Assembly: GCA_031287735.1 (NCBI GenBank) | Contig: JAITSO010000054.1 | Location: 97,024-161,023, forward strand | Length of the DNA stretch: 64,000 nt | Reading direction: 5' to 3' | Origin: Elusimicrobiota bacterium | Lineage (GTDB): Bacteria; Elusimicrobiota; Endomicrobiia; Endomicrobiales; Endomicrobiaceae | Shown here: piece by piece, positions 9,854 through 18,801 of the stretch | Numbering within the stretch: position 1 is the stretch's first letter | Layout: each line of letters starts with the position of its first letter | Translations under genes and position numbers: made by a program | Notes under the pieces: generated by a model | Databases searched by the model: none | The model's input: only the letters and a program-made list of their open reading frames with translations | What the model was told of the DNA's origin: nothing

Positions 9854-11041
9854 ATGGTTACAAAAATAATTAAAGACAATGTTTTTGCTGTAGGTGCAGT
9901 TGATTGGAACGAAAGGCGTTTTCATGGATATAGTTATGTAACAAAACGAGGCGTCACTTACAATTCTTATCTTATCGTCGACGATCAAACCACGTTGCTA
10001 GATACCGTTAGAGTCGGTTTTGAAAAAGAATGGATTGAAAATATAACAAACATATCAGAACTTTCAAAAATAAAGAACATCATTATAAACCACATAGAAC
10101 CAGACCATTCCGGCGGTTTTCCTGAGATTGTCAAACTTTGTCCAAACGCTGTGTTTTATGGAACAGAAAAAGCAAAAGCTGGACTTTTCAAGTATTATGG
10201 AGTTCTTCCCAAAAATTGGATTTCTGTGAAATTTGGACAAAATTTAAATATCGGTAAAAGAACACTTGAGTTTATAGACGTTCCGATGATTCATTGGCCG
10301 GATAGTATGTTTACATATTGTGCTTATGATAAAATTTTATTTTCTAATGACGGATTTGGACAGCATTACGCGACGAATAAAACTTTTGATGATGAAGTTT
10401 GTTTTGGTGATTTGATGGACGAAGTTCAGAAATATTATGCGAATATTCTTTGGCCTTTTAGTTCTATTATCAAAGCTAAATTAGAAGCTATAATTAAACT
10501 TAAACTTCCTATTGAAATCATAGCACCAAGCCATGGACTTGTTTGGAAAAAATATGTCAATGAAGTTATAGAGAAGTACCTCTACTGGTCAAATAGTTCT
10601 TGCCAAAACAAAATCGCGATAGTTTATGAAACAATGTGGAATTCCACGGAAAAAATGGCTAGAAAAATTCTTGAAGGAATAATTTCTGAAAATTTAGAAG
10701 CCAAGTTATTTGATGTAACTAAAAATGACAGAACAGACATTGCAGCTTATATGCTTGATGCTAAAGGTTGGGTTTTCGGTTCTTCTACGCATGATAGCGA
10801 AATGCTTTCAGTTATTGCCGGTTTTTTGTATTTTTTAAAAGATTCAAAAGCAAAAGGTCGAAAAGCATTTGCGTTTGGTTCTTATGGGTGGAGTGGAGAA
10901 GCTATTAAAAACATAGAAAACATTCTTTCAAAGACAGCTGAATTTTTGCCTTCTTTAAAATTTGTTTACAATCCGTCTGAAGCCGAACTACAAGAATGTT
11001 TTAATGCTGGCAAAAATTTTGCAAAGAAGTTAAAAGAATAA
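9854..11041 (+). CDS. Flavodiiron protein (A-type flavoprotein, O2/NO reductase)
   Basis: A 395-residue two-domain flavodiiron protein, which reduces O2 to water or NO to N2O in anaerobes. The N-terminal metallo-beta-lactamase-like domain carries the diiron ligand set: NHIEPDHSG (H-x-E-x-D-H, about residues 79-84), the His in MIHWPDS, the Asp in FSNDGFG and the His in PSHGLVW. The C-terminal flavodoxin domain begins near residue 250 with KIAIVYETMWNSTEKMA (FMN phosphate loop) and contains FGSYGWSGEA. There is no fused rubredoxin, so electrons must come from a separate donor. GGAGG precedes the ATG. It is directly followed by rubrerythrin, a classic anaerobic O2/H2O2 defence pair. Confidence 0.96.
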   Translation: MVTKIIKDNVFAVGAVDWNERRFHGYSYVTKRGVTYNSYLIVDDQTTLLDTVRVGFEKEWIENITNISELSKIKNIIINHIEPDHSGGFPEIVKLCPNAVFYGTEKAKAGLFKYYGVLPKNWISVKFGQNLNIGKRTLEFIDVPMIHWPDSMFTYCAYDKILFSNDGFGQHYATNKTFDDEVCFGDLMDEVQKYYANILWPFSSIIKAKLEAIIKLKLPIEIIAPSHGLVWKKYVNEVIEKYLYWSNSSCQNKIAIVYETMWNSTEKMARKILEGIISENLEAKLFDVTKNDRTDIAAYMLDAKGWVFGSSTHDSEMLSVIAGFLYFLKDSKAKGRKAFAFGSYGWSGEAIKNIENILSKTAEFLPSLKFVYNPSEAELQECFNAGKNFAKKLKE

Positions 11042-11059
11042 GTGCAAAAAGGAGCAACT

Positions 11060-11638
11060 ATGCCAAAATCGATTAAGGGAACAAAGACAGAAAAAAATGT
11101 TTTAACTGCATTTGCTGGGGAGTCGCAAGCAAGAAACCGGTACACTTTTTTCGCTTCAAAAGCAAAAAAAGAAGGATATGAGCAAATTTCAGCAATCTTT
11201 ACAGAAACTGCAAACAACGAGAAGGAACATGCTGAATTGTTTTTCAAGTTTTTGGAAGGTGGAGCCATTGAAATTTCAGGTACTTTTCCTGCAGGTATCA
11301 TTGGGTCTACCCCGCAAAATTTAAAAGTGTCAGCAGAAGGTGAGAATGAAGAACACACTAAAGCTTATCCGGAAGCGGCAAAAATAGCCAAAGAAGAAGG
11401 TTTTTCAGAAATTGCAGACGCTTTTTTAAAAATTTCAGTTGTGGAAAAGCATCATGAAGAAAGATATTTGAAACTTCTTGAAAACATTGAAAAGGGAAAA
11501 ATTTTTAAAAAAGATAAACCTACAGTTTGGAAATGTAGAAATTGCGGCTACATTTACGAAAGTGTTCAAGCTTTTGACGAGTGCCCAGCTTGCAAACACT
11601 CAAAAGCTTACATGGAAGTATTATCAGAGAATTTTTAA
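11060..11638 (+). CDS. rbr: Rubrerythrin
   Basis: A 192-residue rubrerythrin, an NADH-peroxidase-type enzyme that removes hydrogen peroxide in anaerobes. The N-terminal four-helix diiron domain shows AFAGESQARNRY, NNEKEHAELF and VEKHHEERY ligand motifs. The C-terminal rubredoxin-like domain shows CRNCGYIY and CPACKH cysteine pairs. The ATG at 11060 is chosen because GGAG lies at 11051-11054; the in-frame GTG at 11042 would precede that site. It starts 18 bases after the flavodiiron stop and is most likely cotranscribed with it. A strong terminator follows. Confidence 0.97.
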   Translation: MPKSIKGTKTEKNVLTAFAGESQARNRYTFFASKAKKEGYEQISAIFTETANNEKEHAELFFKFLEGGAIEISGTFPAGIIGSTPQNLKVSAEGENEEHTKAYPEAAKIAKEEGFSEIADAFLKISVVEKHHEERYLKLLENIEKGKIFKKDKPTVWKCRNCGYIYESVQAFDECPACKHSKAYMEVLSENF

Positions 11639-11650
11639 TTGCAAACACAA

Positions 11651-11698
11651 AAAAACGAAGCAATGCCAAGTAAATTTTTGGGTTGCTTCGTTTTTTTT
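11651..11698 (+). terminator. Rho-independent terminator after rubrerythrin
   Basis: Stem AAAAACGAAGCAA (11651-11663) pairs with TTGCTTCGTTTTT (11683-11695) across a 19-base loop and runs into eight or more T residues. A-rich on one side and T-rich on the other, it may also act on leftward transcription arriving from the tRNA side. Confidence 0.85.
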
Positions 11699-11777
11699 GC
11701 GTCAAATGTAGTGCGTTTTGCTATTCAGGTTAGAAAACCAACTTATGCTTTTAAGACGTTGTACCCACCAAAAAATG

Positions 11778-11850
11778 TGTGCCTGTCCGGACTTGAACCG
11801 GAATCACCAGCTCCGGAGGCTGGTGCTCTATCCAATTGAGCTACAAGCAC
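11778..11850 (-). tRNA. tRNA-Arg (anticodon CCG)
   Basis: On the minus strand a full cloverleaf can be folded. The acceptor stem GTGCTTG pairs with CAGGCAC (one G-T pair). The D arm is GCTC/GAGC. The anticodon stem CCAGC/GCTGG carries loop CTCCGGA, giving CCG at positions 34-36. The T arm is TCCGG-TTCAAGT-CCGGA and the discriminator base is A. The 3' CCA is not encoded. The tRNA reads CGG arginine codons. It lies convergent to rubrerythrin, beyond the terminator. Confidence 0.96.
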
Positions 11851-12170
11851 ATCCATGTCGTCCCGTCATACTACAAAATCACATAATTGTTTGCAAAGCA
11901 GCACAAAGCATTTTTAGACAGGTCAACTTTACTTTAGTTATCGGCAAAGTTTACAAATAGCAAAGGGAATAACTATAACTAAAAAAGAGTCATTTATTAT
12001 TAGTTTAGAAGCTGAGTTTTGCGTATATTTTGATAATCAAAATCTTGGGATACGCAATTAGGATCAATTGACAAGAGAGTTAATAATTATTAGATTGATC
12101 TAAGTTTATTAGTTGTCTCAATAATTTAAGTCTAAGGTCGTTTGAGGCAAAAAAGTCTTAAGAGGTTTAA
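11851..12170. other. Non-coding leader region upstream of the first giant gene, rich in inverted repeats
   Basis: No gene is visible in these 320 bases. From about 12019 it contains a nested palindrome (annotated separately). A second inverted repeat follows: GATCAAT at 12062-12068 against ATTGATC at 12094-12100, extendable to a 10-base stem with one bulge. A third is the palindrome TAATAATTATTA at 12081-12092. AGAGG at 12161-12165 is the ribosome-binding site of the giant gene. The density of repeats suggests a structured 5' leader or operator cluster. Confidence 0.5.
12019..12057 (+). promoter_or_regulatory. Nested palindrome with TTGATAATCAA core (candidate operator or hairpin)
   Basis: Outer arms TTGCGTAT (12019-12026) and ATACGCAA (12050-12057) flank inner arms ATTTTGAT (12027-12034) and ATCAAAAT (12036-12043), which are perfect around a single central A. 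A -10-like TATATT sits at 12024-12029, so the inner palindrome would span the start of transcription. The same TTGATAATCAA core stands in front of the second giant gene at 26353-26365. Confidence 0.45.
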
Positions 12171-15100
12171 ATGTTTTTAAAAAGGTTGGTTTTGTCTGGT
12201 TTTGTTATGTTCTTATGTACGTGTTTTTTTGTGTCTTATGTGGGCAACAGCTTTGTCTATGCAAAACAAAATGATAATACAACAGCAATAAACTACGCCA
12301 AGAGTATAAGCAACATCAAAATACCTAGTCAGTATGGTAAAATTACGCATGTATCAAACGGTGATGATGATAAAATCATAGCGATTAATATACAAGATTT
12401 GCATGCAGCAGTTCAGACGCAAAAAAAAATAGCAAAAATAATAGACGAAATATCAAAACAATATCCTATAAAACAAATATTTGTAGAAGGTGCTTATGAT
12501 AAAGTAGATGTATCTTGGCTGCGTAAAATAGAACCTATTGATTTAAAGAAAAGTATTATTAAAAGTTTGATAAATAGTGGAAAATTGTCGCATGCAGAGT
12601 TGTATGCTTTAAAAAACAAAGGGTATTTTTTATTATCTGGACTTGAAGATGAGCTAAAACATAAAGAAAATATCAAGAGACTTGAAAATATTTTTGCAAA
12701 ACAGGAATTTTACAAAGAAGTGCTGGAAAGAATAAAGAACCAAATATATGGTCTTGCAATAAAGCACGGAAGCAAAGAAAATTTGGAATTTACAAAGCAA
12801 CTCAATAAATATGCAGACGAAAAAATCAGTACTGAAAAATGGTACGAATATCTAAACAGAGAAGTAGATAGAATAAATTTAATGCCTTTAAAATACGCAA
12901 ACTTGCCAAAGATAGAAAAAAACTACTACCCAAATATTCAAAAATACATTTCTTATGCTAGTAAATTTAACAAAATAAACTCAAAAAAATTCCTGTACAA
13001 GTCTGAAAGCCAATTGCAAAAATTAATGCTTGAGCTTAGACATTTGATACCTGCCAAAGAATATTTTGGGTTTATGCAAGCAACGAACAAATTTAGTGAT
13101 GGTTATGAGATGGCAAAATGGTTAGATAATACTTGTAAAAAATTTAATATAGATTTGAAAGAAAATTATAAAGAGCTCTACATATTTTTAAACGTACAAA
13201 TATCCCAGTATGATTTAGATATTGTGAGATTGTTGTTTGAGGAAAGGCGTTTATCAAGGATGATAAGGTTAGCATGTTCATCAGGAGAATCTGACATAGA
13301 GCTTGCTTTTCTGGCAGATTTTTATCAATACCTTAAGTCATACTTAAAAATTGAGCTTATGTCTTGGGATTACAAATACTTTTGCGAGAACATAAATAAA
13401 TTTAGAGAAATTTACTCTAAATATGTGCAAGTAGATAATGTAACGTTGTTAGAAGATGATATCAAGTTATTGAATAGATACTATGAATTAAACATAGAAA
13501 GAACCTACATTTTTTCAAAAAAAATTTTTGATTATTTGGATAAGACCGATTCTTACGACACACAAGGAATAAATGCTAAAAAAGAAGCAATAATCATTAT
13601 TACGGGTGGATACCATAGCTTTGATTTATCGCAAATTTTAACATCTAAAAAAATAACTAACATAACCATAACACCTTCGCTTTCTGAAAACAGCGATTTT
13701 CACCAAAAATACAAAGACATAATTTTATCGCAAAGCAAATTTTTAAAAGAAGCTCTTTCGTTTATAATAGCTTCAGAACTTCCTGAAAAATACGCTCTTT
13801 TTATGTTGGAAAATGCAGTAGTGTACTTGCGATCTGTAGGATACAATTTACCAACAATTAATCTGATAGTTTCTTCTATAAATAATTCTATCGGCATAGA
13901 AGCTGTGAAGATATTAGAGTTCAAGCCGCAATGCACAACAATAAAATTTTTGTATGGAAACGAGATGACGTTGCAAAACAAAAATGGGAAAGTGTGTTTG
14001 CAAAAATCAATGGCTTATGATGCCGCAGTAACTAAAGAATTTACAAATAACAAAATAATAAGTAGCAAGCACTTAAAATTCTACGATTTTTTCAAAAATT
14101 TTCATTTGTTTAGCGATGATATATTTGTTAAACCTAAACAAATTGGAGCAGGTATCAAAATATCAGAAATAGAACATATGGGTATAGGAGCTGTAGATTC
14201 TAATTCGTTAAAATTAGAACTTCCATTTTTTGCAGGTTTTTTTAAAGGTAAGAGTTTTACGAATGATTTAAAAGCTTCAATGGTCGCTATTTTTGAGTCA
14301 TTTCATTTTTTCAAGATATTGTCAGGTACAAAATTAGAAAAAGATAGGTTTTTAGATAGTCATCATGTGGATAAAAGTACAAAAAGCATAATGCTTGTAG
14401 GGTTGAATAAAGTTTTACATAAAACATTGCAACCTTTGGTTGATAGGTTATCTCACAAAGACATAGTAAAAACATCTGCAAAATTTGCAGAAGTATTAGA
14501 GTCAATGTTTACGCAAAAAACACTGGAGGAACTGACAGCCAAAAATACTGAAAAGATAGAAGAATGGTTGAATAACGTTTTTGAAAGCATAGAATTCAAT
14601 ATAAAAAAATATTTTTCGATAGATACGGCGGAGGTATTATTTAAATCTTTTAAGGAAAATTATTATGCACATAAAGAATGGAATATTGCTCATTCAGAAG
14701 CTAAACTAGAAAATGAAATAAAAAAAAGCCCAAAGAAAATAAGTAAAGATGCGAGTCGGGCGGTTTTGAAAATGTTAAAAATGATAAAAATTAGAGCGAT
14801 AGGCACAGAGGCAAACGACAGCTCTGGTTTTTTATATGTTGGAAGAAAAAATTTCTTTACATGTTCTAATGCAGTTTCAGTAGATGAGTGGATAGCCTTA
14901 AGGAATTACCTGTTAGATTACGACAAAACGTTGGAGCCAGATGAAACTTACGAGGATAGAGTAAAGAAAAATGTGGAAATTATATTGAAAAACGTTGGTT
15001 ATTCAATTGACGATACAGCAGCTGTAGATGAATTTTGCCGGTACTTAAGGTTGTTTTCAAAAAAAAACACAGGTGTTTTGCCAACCGCTGTGTATACGAA

Positions 15101-18100
15101 CGGAAGTCTGCAAAAAACTTTAGACAATATTGTCGCAAAAATTGCTGATAGCAACCAAACAAAATTTTATAGAGAAAAATACATTAGCGAGCGTGTAGAT
15201 GAAACCTCTCGTTCTTACAAGGCAAAAGTAGCCAATTTTTTCAGTGGACTGTTTGGTTTTTGGAAGTACATGCCGCATGACGGCTATGATGAATCGCTGC
15301 AGGTTTTGAAAGGTTTAGGATTGCCTGAAAAGTTGATAAAATCGCTGTCTTATATTTTTTATCTGGTGGGGGGGTTGGTCTTATTGTATTTTGCGGGCAG
15401 CTCGTTTAAAGAATTTGTAGAAAAGTTAAAGCAAAAAATTTGGCTTGCTCTACCAGAATTACTGGAATTCTTGGCTTTGCTTGCAATGACAGCGGCAATG
15501 GTCATATTCTTTTTGCCTCTCGTTGGGATAACAGTTCCTGTGGCAGTAACTGTTGAAGCTGTAATTATAGAAGTAGGAGAGTTTATTTTGGCTTGCTCAA
15601 ATATGGTTATAGTTGTAGTTAATGTTTTGAATGTTTCTTATGCTATTAGACTGTGTTCAAAGATAGAACAAGAAGAAATCGAAAATTCAAACGTTTCAGA
15701 CCAAATTAAAAACAGATATAAAAATTTTCTAAAAATAGATACACGATTTGATTACATAAAAGCTGTTTGTATGATTGTTTTTCAATTATTGATGTTTTCT
15801 GGAGCAATTATTGGTTGCACTTGGGTACATATAGTTGGAGGAATTGGGACAATTGCAGTATTAATCATAGAGATAATTGCAGACGGTATTAAAAAAGACA
15901 AATCTATACCTATTGCAGAAGCGAAAATTCCAGTTGATAATGGTGCGTATCATGATGACAAAAAAGCTAAGCAGAATGTAAAGAAATTTATAATGGGAAA
16001 AATTTTAAATGCTTATACATCCGATGGCTACAAAATGAAAGAAAATGATTTGAAATACCAATTAACCCAATCCGATAATGCGGCAAAAAATATTTATCAA
16101 AGAATTGTATACCAAGACGAAGTATTAGCAGGTTTGGATGTAGAAAACTTTTTTGAAGAGATGTCCGATAATTTGAAGCTTAAGAATAAAGAAAAATTCA
16201 CAGAAAAACCTTTGGTTGTTAAATGGATGAATAAGCTTCAACCTGCCATTTCAGTGCTTTTTACTGTACTTTCTATAATTTTATTGCCGATAACAGCTGT
16301 TGGTTTTTGGGTGTCTATCGTGGTATATTTAGCTGTTTCTATTTTAACAGATTTGCTTATTAATGATGGAAATCAAAAGTTAGCTGAGATATTTAAAACT
16401 TTCAGCGTTGTTGTTGCTCCGATGTTTTTCTTTGTTATAACACTTATTCCTTTAACTTATGCTGCAGCACTCTATATTTTCATTGTATCGCTTATTTTGA
16501 TTGGTATGGTTTTATCTGAATATATTCTAGCTACTGTTATGCCTTCATATTTCAGAAAAATATCAGAAAACGATAGATATGACAACATCAAAATAGATAG
16601 TAAATTAAAAATTCTTGATATATTTTTAAATTTAAAGTTCGGTATTCAAAATCCTCAGGTTTCTACTGCTATGGTTTTAAAAATATTAGATAAAATGTGT
16701 AAGTTTGATATAAAATTCAAAAATACTTTAAAAAAAGATAAAAACCTCTCTGTTCTTTGCAGGTATTTTGAAAATTTTGAACCAGACAATAGAAAAATGT
16801 TGCAAATTTGGCTAGAAAGATATGGTGAGCATTTTTTGAACACAGCTTTGAAGCATATATCAAAATCCCAAAATATTTTAATAAGCAACCTTTTAAAAAA
16901 AGAGCGTTCGGTAGAAGTTACGCTGTTTGCTATACCTGCTAAGACGATAGAAAATTTAGAAAAAATGAAAAGCGAAAGAGGTTTTAAAAATTTACAAGGT
17001 TTGAAAAGTATCGACGAAAATGGTTTTCTTGTCCCAGTGTATATAACATCAAGTTTTCCTGCTAATTTCAGGAATTTTAGGTTTGAACGAGTAGCTACTA
17101 TAAACAGAATATCTGTGTGGGTAGGTATTACAAAAAAAGGCGAAATAGTTGTTGTAGCTGATGGTATGTCGTACGATGAAACAATCAGGTATGTTTATAA
17201 AAACAAAAACGTAAAGGATAAAATAAGACTGTTAATAGCAGAATCGCAAGAAAGGTTTGATCATAAAATCAAAGATTTTTTCACTAATTGGGTAAAACTT
17301 GATAATCGCGAAAGTGACGATATGAACTACGACAGCGACTGTAATATAAACATATCAGAGAGATACTTTAAAAATGTAGTTGAAAGCGATGTTTCTGGAG
17401 AAGCGTTAGCAAAATTTTCACAATCACTAAACATTCTTAAAAAATCTGATTTGGAAAATCAAAGAATAATTTTTAATTTGTGTTCTAACGGTAAAACCAA
17501 TATTACTGATATCAAACAAATTTGTTCTTTAGCGAAAAGGAATGGAGCTAAAAGCTCATTAATAATAGATCAAAAATCTATTGAGAATAATGACAGGTTA
17601 GTACAAAAAGAACTAAAAAAACTATTGAAATATATGCATATTTTTGTGGAAATAGAACCAGACATACCAGATGAGGTTTTAATGCAGTATAAAAAATTGG
17701 GATTTGCTGGCATTGTAAATAAGCAGCATCAATTATATTGGTTTGATAATCCCGACATTGCTATAACGCTAGAAAACCTCAACGACAACATTCAATTTAT
17801 TGAAAGTTTTTTAAAAAACAGTGATGGATTAGGAGTATTAAGCATTTCTGAATTGGAAAATAGTTTTAACAATCCACATAATTTTTTCCAAGAAATTTCA
17901 ATTTTGGAAATGTCAGTGCTAAGTCGCATTGTGCAGAACGCTCCCATACTGTCAGTGGTAAGCGATACCAGCACGGACAGAACAAAAATTTCTAAAAGCA
18001 ATATAGTGTTGGCAACGATGAAATTTGACATACGAGCATTCGCAGGAGTCGAAAATGAAGAATGTTTAGAAAGTATAAAAAAAATGATAACAGATGGTAA

Positions 18101-18335
18101 ATACACTAAAGATGCTTTAGCGAATGCTTTAAAGCTTGATAGCATTAGCCCAATATTGATTTACTTAGATTCCCTAAAAAATGACGAAGAACTGATCAGT
18201 GTATTTATAAAAGAGATTGCCAAAAGAGCATTATCAATTATATCTTTAGGAAAAGCAGAAAATGAAAGCACTATTGCATATGGGAAAATGACTAGTGGAA
18301 GAATTGCTGATGATGCAGTTTTCGTTAGTGTATAA
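12171..18335 (+). CDS. Giant membrane protein 1 (QDLH/EGAY/GGYH family), 2054 residues
   Basis: I recognise no named family for the whole protein. The first ~33 residues form a signal peptide or anchor. Residues ~55-600 contain NIQDLH (about 76-81), FVEGAYDKVD (about 106) and ITGGYHS (about 477), spaced as in the two paralogues at 26384 and 32115. This His / Glu / GxxH pattern resembles the Tiki/TraB/EreA/ChaN hydrolase superfamily (inference). Residues ~1050-1460 hold several hydrophobic segments, including FLALLAMTAAMVIFFLPLVG and ISVLFTVLSIILLPITAVG. The C-terminal ~550 residues are soluble, with alternating strands and helices. The segment around KSSLIIDQKS and QYKKLGFAGIV matches the C-terminus of paralogue 3; another segment (MKSERGFKNLQGLKSID) matches paralogue 2. 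AGAGG precedes the ATG by five bases. The gene stands alone, with a structured leader upstream. Confidence 0.85.
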   Translation: MFLKRLVLSGFVMFLCTCFFVSYVGNSFVYAKQNDNTTAINYAKSISNIKIPSQYGKITHVSNGDDDKIIAINIQDLHAAVQTQKKIAKIIDEISKQYPIKQIFVEGAYDKVDVSWLRKIEPIDLKKSIIKSLINSGKLSHAELYALKNKGYFLLSGLEDELKHKENIKRLENIFAKQEFYKEVLERIKNQIYGLAIKHGSKENLEFTKQLNKYADEKISTEKWYEYLNREVDRINLMPLKYANLPKIEKNYYPNIQKYISYASKFNKINSKKFLYKSESQLQKLMLELRHLIPAKEYFGFMQATNKFSDGYEMAKWLDNTCKKFNIDLKENYKELYIFLNVQISQYDLDIVRLLFEERRLSRMIRLACSSGESDIELAFLADFYQYLKSYLKIELMSWDYKYFCENINKFREIYSKYVQVDNVTLLEDDIKLLNRYYELNIERTYIFSKKIFDYLDKTDSYDTQGINAKKEAIIIITGGYHSFDLSQILTSKKITNITITPSLSENSDFHQKYKDIILSQSKFLKEALSFIIASELPEKYALFMLENAVVYLRSVGYNLPTINLIVSSINNSIGIEAVKILEFKPQCTTIKFLYGNEMTLQNKNGKVCLQKSMAYDAAVTKEFTNNKIISSKHLKFYDFFKNFHLFSDDIFVKPKQIGAGIKISEIEHMGIGAVDSNSLKLELPFFAGFFKGKSFTNDLKASMVAIFESFHFFKILSGTKLEKDRFLDSHHVDKSTKSIMLVGLNKVLHKTLQPLVDRLSHKDIVKTSAKFAEVLESMFTQKTLEELTAKNTEKIEEWLNNVFESIEFNIKKYFSIDTAEVLFKSFKENYYAHKEWNIAHSEAKLENEIKKSPKKISKDASRAVLKMLKMIKIRAIGTEANDSSGFLYVGRKNFFTCSNAVSVDEWIALRNYLLDYDKTLEPDETYEDRVKKNVEIILKNVGYSIDDTAAVDEFCRYLRLFSKKNTGVLPTAVYTNGSLQKTLDNIVAKIADSNQTKFYREKYISERVDETSRSYKAKVANFFSGLFGFWKYMPHDGYDESLQVLKGLGLPEKLIKSLSYIFYLVGGLVLLYFAGSSFKEFVEKLKQKIWLALPELLEFLALLAMTAAMVIFFLPLVGITVPVAVTVEAVIIEVGEFILACSNMVIVVVNVLNVSYAIRLCSKIEQEEIENSNVSDQIKNRYKNFLKIDTRFDYIKAVCMIVFQLLMFSGAIIGCTWVHIVGGIGTIAVLIIEIIADGIKKDKSIPIAEAKIPVDNGAYHDDKKAKQNVKKFIMGKILNAYTSDGYKMKENDLKYQLTQSDNAAKNIYQRIVYQDEVLAGLDVENFFEEMSDNLKLKNKEKFTEKPLVVKWMNKLQPAISVLFTVLSIILLPITAVGFWVSIVVYLAVSILTDLLINDGNQKLAEIFKTFSVVVAPMFFFVITLIPLTYAAALYIFIVSLILIGMVLSEYILATVMPSYFRKISENDRYDNIKIDSKLKILDIFLNLKFGIQNPQVSTAMVLKILDKMCKFDIKFKNTLKKDKNLSVLCRYFENFEPDNRKMLQIWLERYGEHFLNTALKHISKSQNILISNLLKKERSVEVTLFAIPAKTIENLEKMKSERGFKNLQGLKSIDENGFLVPVYITSSFPANFRNFRFERVATINRISVWVGITKKGEIVVVADGMSYDETIRYVYKNKNVKDKIRLLIAESQERFDHKIKDFFTNWVKLDNRESDDMNYDSDCNINISERYFKNVVESDVSGEALAKFSQSLNILKKSDLENQRIIFNLCSNGKTNITDIKQICSLAKRNGAKSSLIIDQKSIENNDRLVQKELKKLLKYMHIFVEIEPDIPDEVLMQYKKLGFAGIVNKQHQLYWFDNPDIAITLENLNDNIQFIESFLKNSDGLGVLSISELENSFNNPHNFFQEISILEMSVLSRIVQNAPILSVVSDTSTDRTKISKSNIVLATMKFDIRAFAGVENEECLESIKKMITDGKYTKDALANALKLDSISPILIYLDSLKNDEELISVFIKEIAKRALSIISLGKAENESTIAYGKMTSGRIADDAVFVSV

Positions 18336-18455
18336 ATATTTTTTAAATTTTTGGAAGTTTTAGTGGTGTAAAAGTAATATTTGGGAAATAATCTGAAAAA
18401 CGAAGCTGGGTGTATAGCAAACCTATAAAAAATTCGTAGTAAACTTAAAATTTTG

Positions 18456-18791
18456 CTACAGAGAGCATAAATTTGTCTCAAAAAACTGCGATATATCAAA
18501 GTACACCTTTACAGTAACGCCTTTTGTGATTATTTCAAGCAAATCACTATTTACGATGTTACCATCTAAGCTTATGACAGATATAGACTGCTTTAATAAT
18601 TTATAGTCAGGATATTTATTTTTTATCCATGCGTATTCTGCTGCAATTCCTAACTCATTATCACTAACACAAACTTTAACAACATTTTTGTTCAAAGCTG
18701 AGTTGTCAGCACAATACTCTATAAATAAAACACTTGTACCAAATACTTTTAGGGTTGTTTGCACTTTTGCAGTAGATTTAATTTGTTCCAT
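18456..18791 (-). CDS. Hypothetical protein, 111 residues, downstream of the antiporter
   Basis: No family recognised. It starts 10 bases after the KefB-type antiporter stop, with AGGAA before the ATG, so it is very likely the second gene of that operon. The composition is that of a small soluble alpha/beta protein; there is no signal peptide and no membrane segment. It might be a cytoplasmic partner of the antiporter, which itself ends after its NAD-binding domain, but nothing in the sequence proves this. No clear terminator is seen in the 120 bases between it and the convergent giant gene. Confidence 0.65.
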   Translation of the reverse strand: MEQIKSTAKVQTTLKVFGTSVLFIEYCADNSALNKNVVKVCVSDNELGIAAEYAWIKNKYPDYKLLKQSISVISLDGNIVNSDLLEIITKGVTVKVYFDISQFFETNLCSL

Positions 18792-18801
18792 TGATATGTT
18801 C

